Source: Spinacia oleracea
Lineage: Eukaryota > Streptophyta > Magnoliopsida > Caryophyllales > Amaranthaceae
Assembly (NCBI RefSeq): GCF_020520425.1
Contig: NC_079492.1
Coordinates: 54,931,042-54,995,041, forward strand
DNA: 64,000 nt
Reading direction: 5' to 3'
Shown here: positions 1 to 13,400 of the stretch, in pieces
Position numbering within the stretch: position 1 is the first letter of the stretch
Layout of the letters: every line of letters begins with the position of its first letter
The notes under the pieces: model-generated
Database searches by the model: none
Seen by the model: only the letters and a program-made list of their open reading frames with translations
Told to the model about the DNA's origin: nothing
Translations under genes and position numbers: made by a program

Positions 1-257
1 TTTTAAAAGTATACGTAAAAGTGAAGGGATAATGTTACAAATTACAGCTATAACGTGTGAAATTTTTTAAATAATCATTAAATTCATCACAACCCGCCGA
101 CCCGGCCATCATACATTCATACTCAACCTAGACACTCCATGTAACGGCTCCACGACCCAACCGATCGTAGACTATGAACTAGGATGTACAATAAATATGG
201 TGCACCTAAATAATATATGTATATATGTTAAAGAACATGACATTGTATATTACTATA
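1..257. other. Flank left of the first Helitron, no gene seen
   Basis: AT-rich sequence with no credible coding exon or element end before the CTAG terminus that starts at 258. It is probably the host DNA into which the first Helitron inserted. Confidence 0.4.
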
Positions 258-1261
258 CTAGTCTTATATGCACGCGATGCGTGCGAGATTATACACAAAC
301 TAAAATGTTAGATGGATATATTGTCACAAACCAAACCAAATTATATAATTCGTGGGGATTTTACATAAAATAAGAAATGAACACAATTTACTCAAATTCA
401 GTACTAAAAAGTAAAAACAACTAAAACAATTCAAAATTTACATCATATTACTTAATTTCTTCTCTCGTAGATTTTTTTTTCCCGGATTGTTAATTCTTCT
501 CCTTGATGCGTCTCCACTTTTGATCAAACTCGAAAAAATCAGAAAATTCCTAAATTCTGAATTAATCAATGACTCATAAATTGAGTGTTATAATCCCCAA
601 AAATTCAGAAAAATTAAATCAACTAAATGAACCTCAGGAAAATGCATGGTTCCTTACCTTAGAAAAGAAAGATGAAACAATGGAGGAAATCAAAACTAAG
701 GTGCAATGGAGGAAATCAAAACTCAAGTATAAACTTGAGGAGCGCATTTCCTAGATTAGAGAACACATTATATATACACGAATTCTAAGTATAACCTCTA
801 AATATATAAGTTAGATTATGCACATTATTTCCTGATTTATGCACGCGCGAAATAATGTAGTCAGGTGGCAGCAACTTGGTCTAGTGGCTTTTGCTTCTGA
901 GCAGGTTCTGCAGGGTCCTTCTGATAGAGTTCTGGTGGGTTTCAGTTGGCAGCAGGCAGCAGCTGTGCTTTTCCAGTCAGTCAGTGCAGCCAGTCATGTT
1001 GTTGTGTTTGCAGTGTTTAGCAGCTAGCTGTTCTTCATGCTGTGATAATTTGGTGGGTTGAGTAATAAAATCATAGAATGATTGAATGTGCAGCTCTTTT
1101 CCAGTGATCTCTTGAATTATTAACCCAGTGTGAGCTAAGAACCAGAGAGAAGTTATCAGAAGGCTGCTAAATCAATCAACCTAGCTCTAAACATTCAAAA
1201 TAATCTAATTACCAACATAAAACAATCAAATAGTAACTACAACAAAAACAAAATTGAATTA

Positions 1262-1527
1262 GGCTGCGTTCTATTCACCTGATTTCCACTTATTTTTCCT
1301 GAACTTATCTTATCTGAACTTATCTGAACTTAACTGAACTTATCTGAACTTATCTGAACTTATTAGAACTTATCAAAACTTATTTAAGTTATAAATTGTA
1401 CTTGGTCAACCCTTATTTTCCTGAACTTATCTTATCTGAACTTATCTGAACTTAACTGAACTTATCTGAACTTATCTGAACTTATTTTTCCTGAAATAAG
1501 TGGAAATAAGGTGAACAGAATAAGGCC
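1262..1527. mobile_element. Tourist-like (PIF/Harbinger) MITE with internal decamer repeats
   Basis: The left end GGCTGCGTTCTATTCACCTG and the reverse complement of the right end GGCCTTATTCTGTTCACCTT form an imperfect inverted repeat of about 35 bp. The element is flanked on both sides by TTA (1259-1261 and 1528-1530), the usual target duplication of Tourist elements. The 266-bp interior is largely made of repeated TGAACTTATC-type decamers. It sits nested inside the first Helitron. Confidence 0.75.
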
Positions 1528-2457
1528 TTACCCAGGATCATGATTCAACATATCGCAGATCAGAACGGGTTGGAAGGTTCTACATTTGGATCATGGTTTT
1601 ATCTGACCAGAACATTAAATCCTACAAAACTTCTAATTTTCAGCCAACATATATCAACTTCCATCTCAATTACCAACCAAAGCACAACATTATTTTGCAG
1701 AACAAACATTACAAACAATTAAAACCCCAATTGGTTTCGAGATTAGTGTTCCTTACCGATCAATTTTCAGCAGTAGCGCGGTCCATTTGCTCAAGTCGGG
1801 CCTTGATAGCTTTAGTCCTCTTCACAATAGAGACAATGTCAGATCCCCAAAGAAGGATGCAAACTAATTACATCAATTAACAACCAATGAACACATATAA
1901 TCAGCATAGTTCAATGTAAATTACTGAAAATTAGATCAACAACAAAATTAGAAACCCTCAAATGAGCAAGTTGAATAGCTAGAATCACGAAACTTGCACA
2001 CATTTTTTAAAATTTACTGTGAAAATAAGATAAATCCAGATCCATAACAACAATTGACAGGCGAAATTTCAAAGCAATTGAAAAATTAATCAAAAAAACA
2101 GAGAGATGGAAAGAATTAGAGCGGCTAACATGTATGGTCTTATGCAACTAAATGTGAAAAAATCTGGCATCAACTTTGGCAGCCACAGGAATATAGTATG
2201 TAGTTCAGAAAATGAAATCTCAAATGCAAATGAAAGACTATAGAATATGGATGAAAGATTACAGCTATAATTAAAGAAAACATGATAAAAATAAAAGAAC
2301 ATAATCTCAAAATCAAAAGTATAACTTGTAGCAGCAGTCAAACCACCTAGTTCAATTTTGTTTGCCTGCTATGCGTTTCTTATTTGGCAAGCTATACTGA
2401 TTGCAATTTTTTTAACACTATACATTTTTGAGTATGAGAGTAGATCATCACACATAC

Positions 2458-2570
2458 CTGAGATATTGGAGAGTCATTATTTTCAACAATTTGGGATTTT
2501 TGGATACAAATTGATGCCATTCAGATCTACAAATCTTTCCGTCTAGATCTACATCGGCTTCTTTGAATGC
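2458..2570 (-). pseudogene. Captured EF-hand exon, calcineurin B-like (CBL) type
   Basis: On the minus strand an exon of 113 bp with an AG acceptor before 2570 and a GT donor after 2458 encodes an EF-hand. The loop DVDLDGKICRSE has Asp at positions 1, 3 and 5, Gly at 6 and Glu at 12. It is followed by W, then by KNPKLLKIMTLQYLR, which resembles the last EF-hand and tail of plant CBL calcium sensors. It lies inside the first Helitron and is probably a captured host exon. No complete CBL gene surrounds it, so it is unlikely to act as a calcium sensor. Family assignment is from remembered motif similarity. Confidence 0.55.
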
Positions 2571-2894
2571 CTGTTCAGATAAATCATTCTTTGGTTAACA
2601 ATTTGTTGCAGAAAAACAAATTAGGAAAATTTCTATAATTTCTATGGATATGGTGTAAATTGACGGGAACCATTCTGGATAGATGACGCAGAAAACATTC
2701 AAATAGACGTAATGTAAACGTAACGATGCAACGAAAGAATAAGTGAACGGTGCCGATCGTTTGGTTAAAGATTAAAGACCATCATATATGATCAAGAAGC
2801 ACATTCAAGACTCATTAAATCTGGGCACCAAACTCTCTAATTAAGTTCTTGACGGTCTATCCACATTACATTAGCAATTTCGAATAATTCATAC

Positions 2895-4330
2895 CTTGAA
2901 AGTCGCTCCGTCCATTCAGCATGTCGTTTGATGACATTTCTAACTGTAACAATGCAAAAAAACCCTTTCAAAATACATACAACTCATCAATTATAAGCAA
3001 AATCAAACGAAATTGAGCTGAAATTACAGGAAATTACATCTAGCTTTGATCGTATCAAGCCGTATATCTTCATCATGAATAAAATTCTGCAACAAATCAT
3101 CAAATAAATTGTAATCAATACAATTGAATAAAGCAAGAAAAACACGATTATTCTTCAATTACCTAAATGCAGGACCCTAACTAACTAACTAATGTAAATC
3201 ATAATCAATTAAACATAAGCTGCATAACAACATGAAAATTCAGCTAATTAGAATACCCCTTCAATGACTTTAACAGCAATTCTGTCCTTGACACTTCCTT
3301 CTGGATTCAAAAACTCAGCTTTTCAGTCAAGTACACACATCAATTCAACCAATTAGAAAACGAACTCGCTATCTAATGCTAATCAATCGAAACAAAACCG
3401 CCATCAATTTAACCGCAAAAGAAACAATAAATTCACACAAATTAATCGAAAATGCAACTCTCCACAGAAAACCACATAGAAGCTAAAATCTTAGTTTGAA
3501 AGTCCAATATAATATATTTATATATCACACAAATTTGAAAGCTAACCAAACCAAACCACTTGAACTTACGAATTATACCTGAATCGCTTTGCCAACATCA
3601 GGAACTTGGAACTTAAGGTCCACATTCTGGGCTTTTTCAAGCTCCACCTGTTTAAGAAGCGAACCAGCTCCATAGACATCCCCAAACACCAACTGCTTGT
3701 TATTCTGCAAATTTAATTCAACACCCATTTTTTAAAGAAATAGAGATTCATAATTCTGCGCAAGATTGCAGGGCGTAGGTAATGCAATAACCATTTTCTC
3801 TTTCATTTTCGTCAATTTTTGTGCACAATTTCGTAATTAAAATAGATTAATAGTAAACTTAATTAAAATTAAGTGTTTGGTTGAATTGCTGAGTAAATTG
3901 GAAGTAAATTCGAAGAATTTAGATTTCAAATTTGGGGAAAACAAATCAGGTGAGAGATTCGAAAGTTTCACTCAAATTACAGAAAATAAAGCTTACATTA
4001 TTAACTGATTTCGCCACTGCTTCCTCGTCGACGGAAAATCAGTCTCTGGTGGACCCCGTCGGTGATGAAACAGCGGCGCATCTCCAATTTCAGCCCTTTC
4101 TAAATCCCTAATTTAGATTTCCCCTAAAAAATAAAATCCCTAATTTCGAAATTGATTTAGTCTCTAATTTCAAATTTTATTTCACCAAAACAAACCAATT
4201 CATTAACAAAAACAAAACCAAGAAAAGTGATCTCACCAGCAGTAGGCACACGGCGTTCGATGTGCCGGGCGGACATGACGGCAGAGAGATCCGATGGATA
4301 TAAATCTTCGTCGAACGTCTTGGGCGGCAC
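2895..4330 (-). pseudogene. Exon-like captured fragments of unidentified host gene(s)
   Basis: Minus-strand segments with good splice borders lie at about 4330-4237, 3704-3579, 3300-3257, 3086-3038 and 2943-2895. The 3704-3579 piece encodes 42 open residues including FGDVYGAGSLLKQVELEKA. Joined in order, the last four segments keep phase without stops. They may come from one or more host genes. I do not recognise the protein and claim no function. The setting inside a Helitron and the short, disconnected coding pieces fit exon capture. Confidence 0.4.
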
Positions 4331-4603
4331 TAATTATAAACAAACAGGGACTTTCAACCATTGGAGGTGATTTTGGAGTGAGAGATTGAAGAGCAGAAGA
4401 ATTGGAGATTCGAAGGTTTCAATCAAGGAGAGAGATTCGGAAGCCCATTTGACAGTTTCTCTTAATTTTTTTATTTTTGGAGAGAGATGGAATAACAGTA
4501 ATATGTTAGGGTGAAGAGTCGAGGGTATTTCTGTAAATTACATGGGGGACACGAAAAGTTAGGTTACGAAAAAGCCCTCAACTCTTGGTTTATATAATAG
4601 AGA

Positions 4604-4773
4604 TTCATGTTTTTTTTACATAAATCATTCATGTTCTTTTTACATAAACTGCTTTGTATATCTTTTCAGGGCCTTGGTTTCCCTGATTTACACCCAAAAA
4701 AAAGAGTTCCTTTTACGTAAATAATAAATATATTCATGTTCTTTTTACATAAATTATTGTTCTTTTAGCTATA
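4604..4773. repeat. Spacer between the two Helitrons with repeated motif
   Basis: The 170-bp spacer contains three near copies of TTCATGTTCTTTTTACATAAA, at about 4604-4624, 4628-4649 and 4731-4752. No gene is visible. It is the host or older repeat sequence left between two same-oriented Helitrons. Confidence 0.5.
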
Positions 4774-4980
4774 CTAGTTGTTGCACCGTGCGCTATCGCG
4801 CACGGTCCCCCAAGTTAGTGTTAAAAGAAAACCGAAATGCAAAGCGAATCCCGAGCAGAATTAGTATAGGACAATAGGTAGGCACATGTATGATTGGAAA
4901 CTAAATGGACAAGAACATTAATATAGAAGTAAATAAGCATTGATAATTAGTGAATGTAGGTTACAATCACATCCCCATAA

Positions 4981-5250
4981 CATATTTTACATGGGATCCA
5001 AAAGGTGCAATTGGGTATTTCGTAGGAACATAAAAGCATAAGTGTTCTATGTTCCTTGAAAAAACCCCGACCACACAAGATAGGCTAAATACTAAAGTGA
5101 CTGACCATAAGTCTTAACATATTTTACATGGGTTCCAAAAGGTGCAATTGGGTATTTCGTAGGAACATAAAAGCATAAGTGTTTTATGTTCCTTGAAAAA
5201 ACCCGCACCACAAAAGATAGGCTAAATACTAAAGCCATCGACTATAAGCG
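4981..5250. repeat. 137-bp tandem duplication near the Helitron 3' end
   Basis: Two consecutive copies starting at 4981 and 5118 share long near-identical stretches, such as GGTGCAATTGGGTATTTCGT. They lie between the last RPA-like exon and the 3' hairpin, so they may be subterminal repeats of the Helitron. Confidence 0.7.
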
Positions 5251-5363
5251 ATTATTGTTTGCAAGTGGTGCACATGGTTGTGGAACTACTTAACTTTCAC
5301 ACAAACATAATAGTTCCCTAAAAGACCATGTTTACATACAAAAGGGAGGGCTGAATGACCCGT

Positions 5364-8300
5364 TCATGCAGTAGGCGTTGGCTCTAAAGCATCTTCAGTA
5401 TTGTTGTGCTCCAAATCAGTCTTAGCATAGGTGTGTTCTATAGTATCCTCAGCAACAGCCTTAGCAACATCTTCAACAACATCTTCAGTAACATCAGGCT
5501 CTTCCAATGCCACTTGTTTAAGGCACCATTGTAGAGCATTGCTCTTGGAGAGGGCTGTTGTTGGGCCAACCTCAACCAAGACATGTTTGGTACGCAGCAG
5601 CTCCTTTGCAGCCTCAATAGCCGGGGCATCATTCTGAGCATTAGAGGTTGCGTTAGTGTGTATACAAAAGCTGCTGAAATCCTAGCATGTAATTTGTGTG
5701 TTCTATTGTGAGAGCAATTATAACAAATTTGTTTTTAATTTGTTTTTGCTCATTTAATAAATCAGATCACATTTTTGATTTCCTGTTCCAGCATTTCATT
5801 TCACTTCAATGCAGGTAAATGCTAGAGCCAGTTATGGCTTCTGGCTAGAAGGAACCTTTCCTGATTTACTTCAACACCTTCATCTTCAGAAGGCTACTTG
5901 AATAACAATAATTCTATAAAACTTGCCTACCCTACCAAGAAGTGTTTGAAGTTGTGTCTGCCTAAAGCATATCACCCTTGACCTTGCTTGGACTGATGTA
6001 TAGCTGGGTTAAATTGGCTCAATAAATATCCGTTTATATAAATATATTTAGCCTCTTATGTAGTTTATCTTGGTATCGTCTTTATCTTAGTATAGCTGGG
6101 TTAAGTTGGGACTCGAGCTTTAACTGCCTTATACTGTTTCTCTACCTAACAACTAAAATCGGGATGAAAAAAAGTGCAAAAATGTGGCAAAACATAGGTT
6201 TAGACACTATTAAATACATCTGGAACATGCATCAACAATAACCAAATGTCTCTAGAGATTGAGGCTCCCACCCGGCAGGGAAAGGGTGGCATGTAACACC
6301 AAAAAGTAGAGGGGAGACTATTTTATCTATATACAGAAATCAGGATTGCTACTACATAGCATATGCAATTATGCACATATATAATATTCATGCAAAACAA
6401 GGTTCCTGCATGATGGTAAAATGTTCTGTCCAGTTTAACCATGTTATGAATGTTACTAAATACTTTGTATGGTTCAGAGTTCAGATCTGCATGAAAGATA
6501 CAAATAATTTTGTTTTATCTGTGGTGCCATTGTTCAACTCATTAGCAATTTCTTTTCTTTCTTTATTTGTATGCAATTGACACAGGGACCAATAATCAAA
6601 AGGTCTGTGTAAATTATCATTGTTCTAGTTTTTAGTGGATTTGTATTTGTGGTGGAATCTAGTAACTTCCTTTATTTGTTTGCATAAGGAACTCCATGTT
6701 GTAGAATTGCTGTAATCCTAGTATGTAATTTGTACGTTATATGCAGCTTTAAGAAAGGAAACGTCCAACAAAGGAAGCATATGTAGGTGTGAGAGTGGAA
6801 AATACTTACTGTGTGTTTGATGCGGAAGAGGTCTGCAGCAGGCATCCTGAATAGCCGCTCAACATCAGCAGTGAAAGCAGTCACTGAAAGCTCGCCAGTG
6901 CCGTCGGAAATGTTACAGTTAAAGGTAATCCTGCATTCATATTTGTGCCTAGATGTGAGCAAGAGAACTACATGCCTTTTGTTGCGCTGCCAAAGGTAAG
7001 AGTGTACATGTACGAGTGGAGGGAATCAAACCTGGGAGAAGCAACAGAGCCCTTATGGGAGCAGGCTGTGCATGTGTATGCTTTTCCTACTGGAACCTCC
7101 GTGCGCGTGCCACAGTTGCAGCAACCTATGTATGCATGAACCCTATCAAAGTCTGGCTCAGGGACGACAACTCTTATCCAGCGGCGCTCTTCTTGTAAAG
7201 TGGTGGTGTTCTGCAAAGCGGTGTGGATGGTTAATGAACTCAGTAAATGAGCTTTGCATTCATATGTTAGCATACATAGTATGTAATAGTAGATAGTTTG
7301 TTGTTAATGTGAATCACATTTAAAGGTTTACATTTAAATACCGCAACGTAGGTTATTTTCTGGTTACAAAGTAGGAAACATATAACCTGTATCAATACAT
7401 AAAGTGCTAGTATGAATGCATGTTAATATCAACGTCTTATATGTTGAAGAAGGTTATGACTCTTAGGAGATATGTAAAAATCATAGTGCTTCGCCAAGTT
7501 TCAGTTTTGGATCCTAGTAGCCTTTTAATAGCTTGGACAAACAAAGTTTTAACTCTAAATCGAGAGAGGAATAAGGCATGCCTTTTTCAGTTTCAGAATA
7601 TCGAGGGTCATGATCACCCTTTCTGGAGAGGGGTTCCTTACATCCAACACCCTAGCCTGCCTGTCGGACAAAATGTCCTGGTGCGTGAGAGCCCTGCGAA
7701 AAAACATTAAAGATGAGTGTTTTTATATTTCCACGGTTGAATACAGCGTTAACGTTGGTTGGAAACTTAGACTGATTTTTTAGCGTTAACGTTGGTTGAT
7801 GTTACGGATTAAGTTAGGATTAGTAGCAATGAATAATATCGAATCCGTGATGGTAATAAGCCGATTAACAAGGTTTAGAATCGATGCGATGGAGAAAGGG
7901 AAAGACGACGTGTATGGATGAACATGAGCGTTACAAGATATTAAGCATAGAAACCCAGAACTTGGCTAAAGGGCAAAAAATGGGATGTTGCATTACCATT
8001 CATTCAGTGCATTTGGCCTGTCTCCCTTAGGGTCATGGTCAATCACAGTGGAGATGCTTGTTGAGAGGGAGAAGCCTGCACAAGATAGTATATATACTAA
8101 TTGGACGTGTATGGGGAAACATTAATTGCAAGTGGTGTGAAGGGATGAGATAGGAGTACCCTTGTGTGAAGTAGTGCGTAGAGAAGTAAAGCCAACAACG
8201 TTGAATTTTTCTGCCCAGGAGGATAGAGCATCACATTCACCCTCAGCAAGATCGCTCCAAGCAGAAATGACCATTGGCTGGTCGGAGCTGTTAAGAAGAA

Positions 8301-10327
8301 GTGGTCAACAAAGAAGATAATAGCGTATTTAGTGACTACAATTAACAAGTGAGATGGATGTGTCAGCGCTGCTATACCTGTGGTCAGAGATGACAATTTC
8401 GCGGACCAAGGCTTGGCGCCCCTGAGCTGTGTCAACTTTCCTAGCTTCCTCCTCGACGTACAACACGACACCAAGAACGTCTGTTTATAAACAAACAAAT
8501 ACAGTGGCCCGGGGGGGGTGGGGGGGGCGAGTTAAGGTATTGCTAGAAATTTGTATGGAAAGCGTGTATGGTTAAGGTTTTAGATGGTCATTACCGAATC
8601 TGTCGTCTGGATCCCCAACCCTTGGCAAAGATGCAAGGCATTGGTAGTCTGGCAGAATAGAACCCGCCTCAGGATTAACAGGTTGAACAACTGTCTGCCT
8701 CCCGAAACTCATCTGAAAGTCCATCTCAGACTCGCTTCGTTTCCATTGCTGGTTTGCAGATCGGATTGGAGCATCTGCAATTTCATAAGTCCCTTTGTGT
8801 TGAAGGGCATCCTTGTATGCTTCAACCTGATCTCCAAAAAGTGCTCCGCGCATTTTGTTCCCCTGGCAAGCAAGTGCCTTATTAGTCTTTCAAAAGGTAG
8901 TAATAGTGCAGGGAATGTATGTAAAGCTACTCTATATGTAAAGCTACTCTATATAACTTATGGTTGTTTTAGGTTGGTTTAGGTTATTAGGTTATTGCAT
9001 GAAACGACATAGGTGCATCCTTGTATCTCTGGAAATAGTAAGAGTAATTGTTATTTTCTGTACATGTAATCCTTAGGTTTTCGATTTGATTTGAATTAAA
9101 TTGATCATCATGTTTGACTAAACCCACTTGGCAAAGCTAACAATTAATTTTAAAAAGTTAAAGTAACCATCAAGAAACCAAATGCCTCAAAATCAACTAA
9201 CTTTCGGAGACCAAAAATTGACCTCAAACAAATCAAGAATATGACAACCGATAATGATCAATGTGTTGAATCAGCATGATCAAATGAGAAAACTAAAGAT
9301 AAAAGGGTCAATCAAATTAAGATGTTATTTCTTAGTTGTGCATGTAATATTCCACCATAATTTAATTCCTTCAGAAATCTGTACAGTGTAATTCTATCAT
9401 TTGATACAAGCAGAAATAAATGTTCAGTAATAATCCATTATGTCTAACTACTTGTCTGTATTCAGTTAGTTTACAATATGTGTAGATGTTTTTCTTATGG
9501 CATTAAATTTTCATTGTGAAGTTCTGATGATTTGTTCTCAAAACAGTAACCAGAGCGAGGTATGCCAGTTCATTTAGTAGTGCGTAATAATTAGGAAGAA
9601 CGAACAACAACAACCAAACTACCACCTCCAATTAAACCAGGAAAAATCAACAAATAATTCCACCCACTTCATAATGTTAATCCATATATACGAATTAAAT
9701 GTTTTGCAGGAAAAAAATCACACTCATAATCACATTAATATAACTATATAAAATTTAAGTCAGAAAATCAAGCACTTTATAGTCATTTCTTTTAATTGGG
9801 TTCTCAAAAATCCCAGCACTTTATAGTAATTTCTTTTAATCATCTTTCTGGGCAATAGAAGAAGGCCAAATTGACTTAAGTGCCTCTTCTCTGAGCTTCG
9901 TAAGTCATCTTAAAATAGTAAAAGCAATCATCTTAAAACAATAACCAAAAGTAAGCTGATACAGATAATTTTGTGTATCCCTAAATCATCTTAAAACACT
10001 AAAACACATGACATTTAGGCAATTCAGTGAACGGATTAAAGTGCATTGTATTGACTCGTGAATTCCTTGCAGTTACCTTACAAATAGCTAAAAAAGCAAC
10101 ATGTATCATGAGATCGAAATACCTAAGTTATTGTAAAATAAGTAAGTTTAGATAAGTGTGCATCACAAGTATATTCCTACCTTGGTATCTTCCATAAGGA
10201 TATGTTGGAACAAGACCCCTTTCTTCGGAGATTTGGTAGGTCGGCCTTTCTCTATGACTTTGACTTTGACTTTGTACGACTTGCTGTTGGAGTTCAGTTC
10301 ATTCAAGAACACGCGTTCATGCTTCAT
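5364..10327 (-). CDS. RPA1-like single-strand DNA-binding protein (Helitron-encoded)
   Basis: Nine exons on the minus strand keep phase from ATG to stop: 10327-10181, 8862-8595, 8480-8378, 8287-8160, 8075-7997, 7693-7642, 7210-7032, 6948-6810 and 5633-5364. They encode about 454 residues. The first exons (VFLNELN, VKVKVIEKGRP, then GALFGDQVEAYKDAL and GTYEIADAPIR) match the first OB-fold of plant RPA70-like proteins. A second OB-fold follows (VLGVVLYVEEEARKVDTAQG). Around residues 290-312 a four-cysteine zinc site is visible (CCNCGTRTEVPVGKAYTCTAC), as in the RPA70 DBD-C domain. Such genes accompany Rep/helicase in plant Helitrons and should bind the displaced single strand during rolling-circle transfer. 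The C-terminus after the OB-folds is acidic and low in complexity. I see no stop or frameshift. Confidence 0.85.
8511..8527. repeat. G-run in an RPA-like gene intron
   Basis: Two uninterrupted G runs of eight and eight bases separated by one T lie in the intron between exons 2 and 3 of the RPA-like gene. They could form a G-quadruplex on the plus strand. Confidence 0.6.
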
Positions 10328-10429
10328 CTTGAGATCCTTACAGCATAAGAGAGAGGGATGTCAGTATGTTAAGGTACGTAAAAAAAATATGTTTATAATG
10401 TTGTTGTTGGACTTTCTATTTCAACTTTA

Positions 10430-13400
10430 AATTCTTGCATTTTTGTTCCTATATAGCATGTTTAAATTATTTTAACATATTTGTTTGTGTTCTATTTTGG
10501 AACCGTTGCCATGGTGGTTTTTATATCTATAATCAGACACATGAGAATGAAAAAAACAAGTTTACATAGTTATGATACATGGCTAATTATGGTTAGTGAT
10601 GTCACAAATAAAGTTAAATCAACACACACAAACCAAAATTATGACAGGTTACAAAAAACAGAATCTGCAATGATTGCACAATTTCTGTTGCAGCTAATTG
10701 AAATCTCCATAACATTGATCACCATCTTTTAAGAAGTTTAATTACTATCAAGATCAACTGAAATATCAACATACAAAATCTAGGATCAGCTAGCCTACAT
10801 TATACAGATGGAACAAATTTAAAAAGTAAGTATAAACAAAGATTTGCATGTATGTTGACTTAAAGCATTTAATAGGTGTGGCTATCAAGTGAAAGAAAGG
10901 CACATAAATGCAGACTTATCATGGGAAGAATAAGCAGAATACCATTTATGTATGCAAAAACAAACTGAATAGAAGTGGAAGAAGTTGGTTGTACCTGACA
11001 GGAAGAAGAAGCTGCTGCTTGTAATGAAATTGAAGTGTTTACCCTGTGGACAATAAGAAAAGGCAGAGCAGATATATATATAGGGGAGGGGGGGAATGTG
11101 TGGTAAACCACAAGGAATTGACTGGGATTGGGCAAAGAATGGGTGCAAACAGTAGCATGTCCTTGTTGCACTGTTAACAACTTTAGTTTTTTTTGTAGAG
11201 CCATACCATGAGATTTGGCTGAACAACCAAAGGGACACTCTACTTAGCACACTGCTAGCAGTTGATGAAGTATAAAAAAAGCAATGTCATATGTTGTGAA
11301 CCTACTATGGAAGCACACATGATTGGAAATGGGTAAAGGAATGGTGCAAACAGTAGCATTGTACTTGTTGCACTGTTAACACAGTGTTTTTTTCCCCAGA
11401 GCCATACCATGAGATTTTGCTGAATAACCAAAGGGACACTCTACTTTTTACACTTCTAGCAGTTTGTTAAGTACAAAAATACAATTTGATATGTTGTGGT
11501 GTTACTATTCCTAGAAAATCTACATTGAGTTTTAGTCAATGTGCACTCAAATAAAACAAGAGGGTGCAACTTGACAGGCTGAATATGTTAGGTTATAACC
11601 ATGAGTAAAATTGAGAGCAATCTAGTCAATTATGGTTGCTATCATTTGTCAACTACTCCCTAGTCCATCCATTTGACATAAACAGTCACGTATCCTATTT
11701 AAAAATGTCCTGAAGGATGTTACTTCTTAGAATGAATAAAGGGAAGAGGTAGGAGGGATTTAGTTATTACAATGGTTAATTTATTAAATCTTGTAAAATC
11801 CTTAAATATGATAGGTTAAAATAACTAACTAATTAGTAAATCAGTCACAAAGTAATCATCCATTCTTATTCAATCTCTTATGATCAAGAGCTATTGTAAC
11901 ATATAGAAGGAGAGAGCTATAGAGAAAACCAATGAAACCATTTCGATCCAAGAATTTATAGAAAAAATTCCCAGCTACGGTAAGATCTATAGCGAGAGTT
12001 ACACTAAGAAGACAGGCTGATACGCTGATGGGCTGACCTTCTCAACATAGTGAACAATGTTTCTATTAAATGCAATCATTCATAAACTAATCAGTGGAGT
12101 AGAGAATTCCCAACCTCAATGACTCCGTGTAGTAGAGATGGTTGTATTCCTCATGTGTTGCACTCCATATGTTGCAGTAGAATCCACCTTTGTAGAAGTC
12201 ACCAGTCAGCTGCACCAAATCGCAAAAGATCAGCTCTTCTTAGAAGTTCATGTCAACCAAATGGTACAAGTGACAGAACTCTTTTACCAATATACCTCAG
12301 ATATATGATGTATGCCCGAGTCTTGGGAGTTCCAAGTTCAGGCTGCAGCAAGGCACCAACGACTAAGATGAGTTGGAAAACATTATTTACCTGACAAGAG
12401 TATTTGTCATCAATTCAATAACAACTTAGCAAGCAACAGTCCACTATTATGTAAAGCCAACCAGTGGGAATCAACATCATATTATTACTAAGCCAAACTT
12501 TAATGAATTAATTTCATTTCATCGTTTTGACGCACATTGCTCTAAATATGTAATCATAAATAGAGATAAAATTCAACATTTTCCAACCATCATCAACCAC
12601 TTCTTGTGCAGTTTGCGTCGAACAACATATTTTCAAGATTTGATGAGTACATGCACCTTAACCCGTGAAAATTAGAAACTGAGCTCCAGAAAATTCAATT
12701 GCATTAAAACCCCTCAATCTTGTTTAGGCCTAAAAACTAAATTCGACTGCATTGTTGTTTTTTAGTTTTTAATTTTTAAAAAACTTAAAATTAGTTTATG
12801 TTTTTATTTTTGTTTTTTCAAAACTACCGCAAAACTGCTTTGTATTACTCTTAAATACAAGTATTTTTTTAATTTAAAGTCTACCTAATTCTCTAAATCC
12901 TCCTTGTTAAAAAGTAAATAAAAATAAAAATAACAAACCCCATTCTCTTATCCTTCCCCATCTCCATTATTGTTGATGGATGACCTTCAATATCACGGCC
13001 AACAGACCACCCTAACAGACCTAACATTCTTATATCCATCACCAAATCTCTTTTACAATAATATTATGAGCATCCACAATTTGTATCATCATTGTTATAG
13101 AAATCAAGGTCGTAGTCTCGTAGACCTCCATTAATGGAGTTTCTTCAAGCTTATATTTGTTCACTGTCATATTAGAAATAATAATTTCACAAATCTCTTA
13201 TTTAACCTTTTTCGGACGAGTTCCATCAAGGTTGAAGACCCTTGGTTATAAAGCAACAAATTCAAGAAATCTACTGACTACCAGTCCAAGTAAAGAGACT
13301 GACCTGCCAACTTAAGCTGCAACCTCTTTTGTATATAGCACCGCCAACAAGCATCACATCCCGCAGTACCTTGTAACAATTTGCCTAAGTCAGATTTGAC

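Larger units (their letters stand above)
258..4603 (-). mobile_element. Non-autonomous Helitron with captured exon fragments
   Basis: Read on the minus strand, the element begins with TCTCTATTATATAAACC at 4603 and ends with CTAG at 261-258. A GC-rich hairpin lies about eight bases before the end (arms at 270-275 and 279-284, three-base loop). The flanking bases are A at the 5' side (T604 on plus) and T at the 3' side (A257 on plus), as expected for Helitron insertion between A and T. No Rep/helicase is present, so it would depend on a partner. The interior is AT-rich with several exon-like pieces on the element's own strand. The termini are seen directly; pairing these two ends as one element is inference, supported by matching polarity. 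Confidence 0.65.

Noticed and set aside
3257..3300. Reading GSVKDRIAVKVIE as a cysteine-synthase PLP-site exon
   Set aside because: The frame is not the one that keeps phase with neighbouring exons, and flanking pieces do not match that family; chance resemblance is likely.
8506..8530. G-run as a telomere-like or regulatory element
   Set aside because: It is a simple homopolymer-rich intronic tract with no repeat unit.
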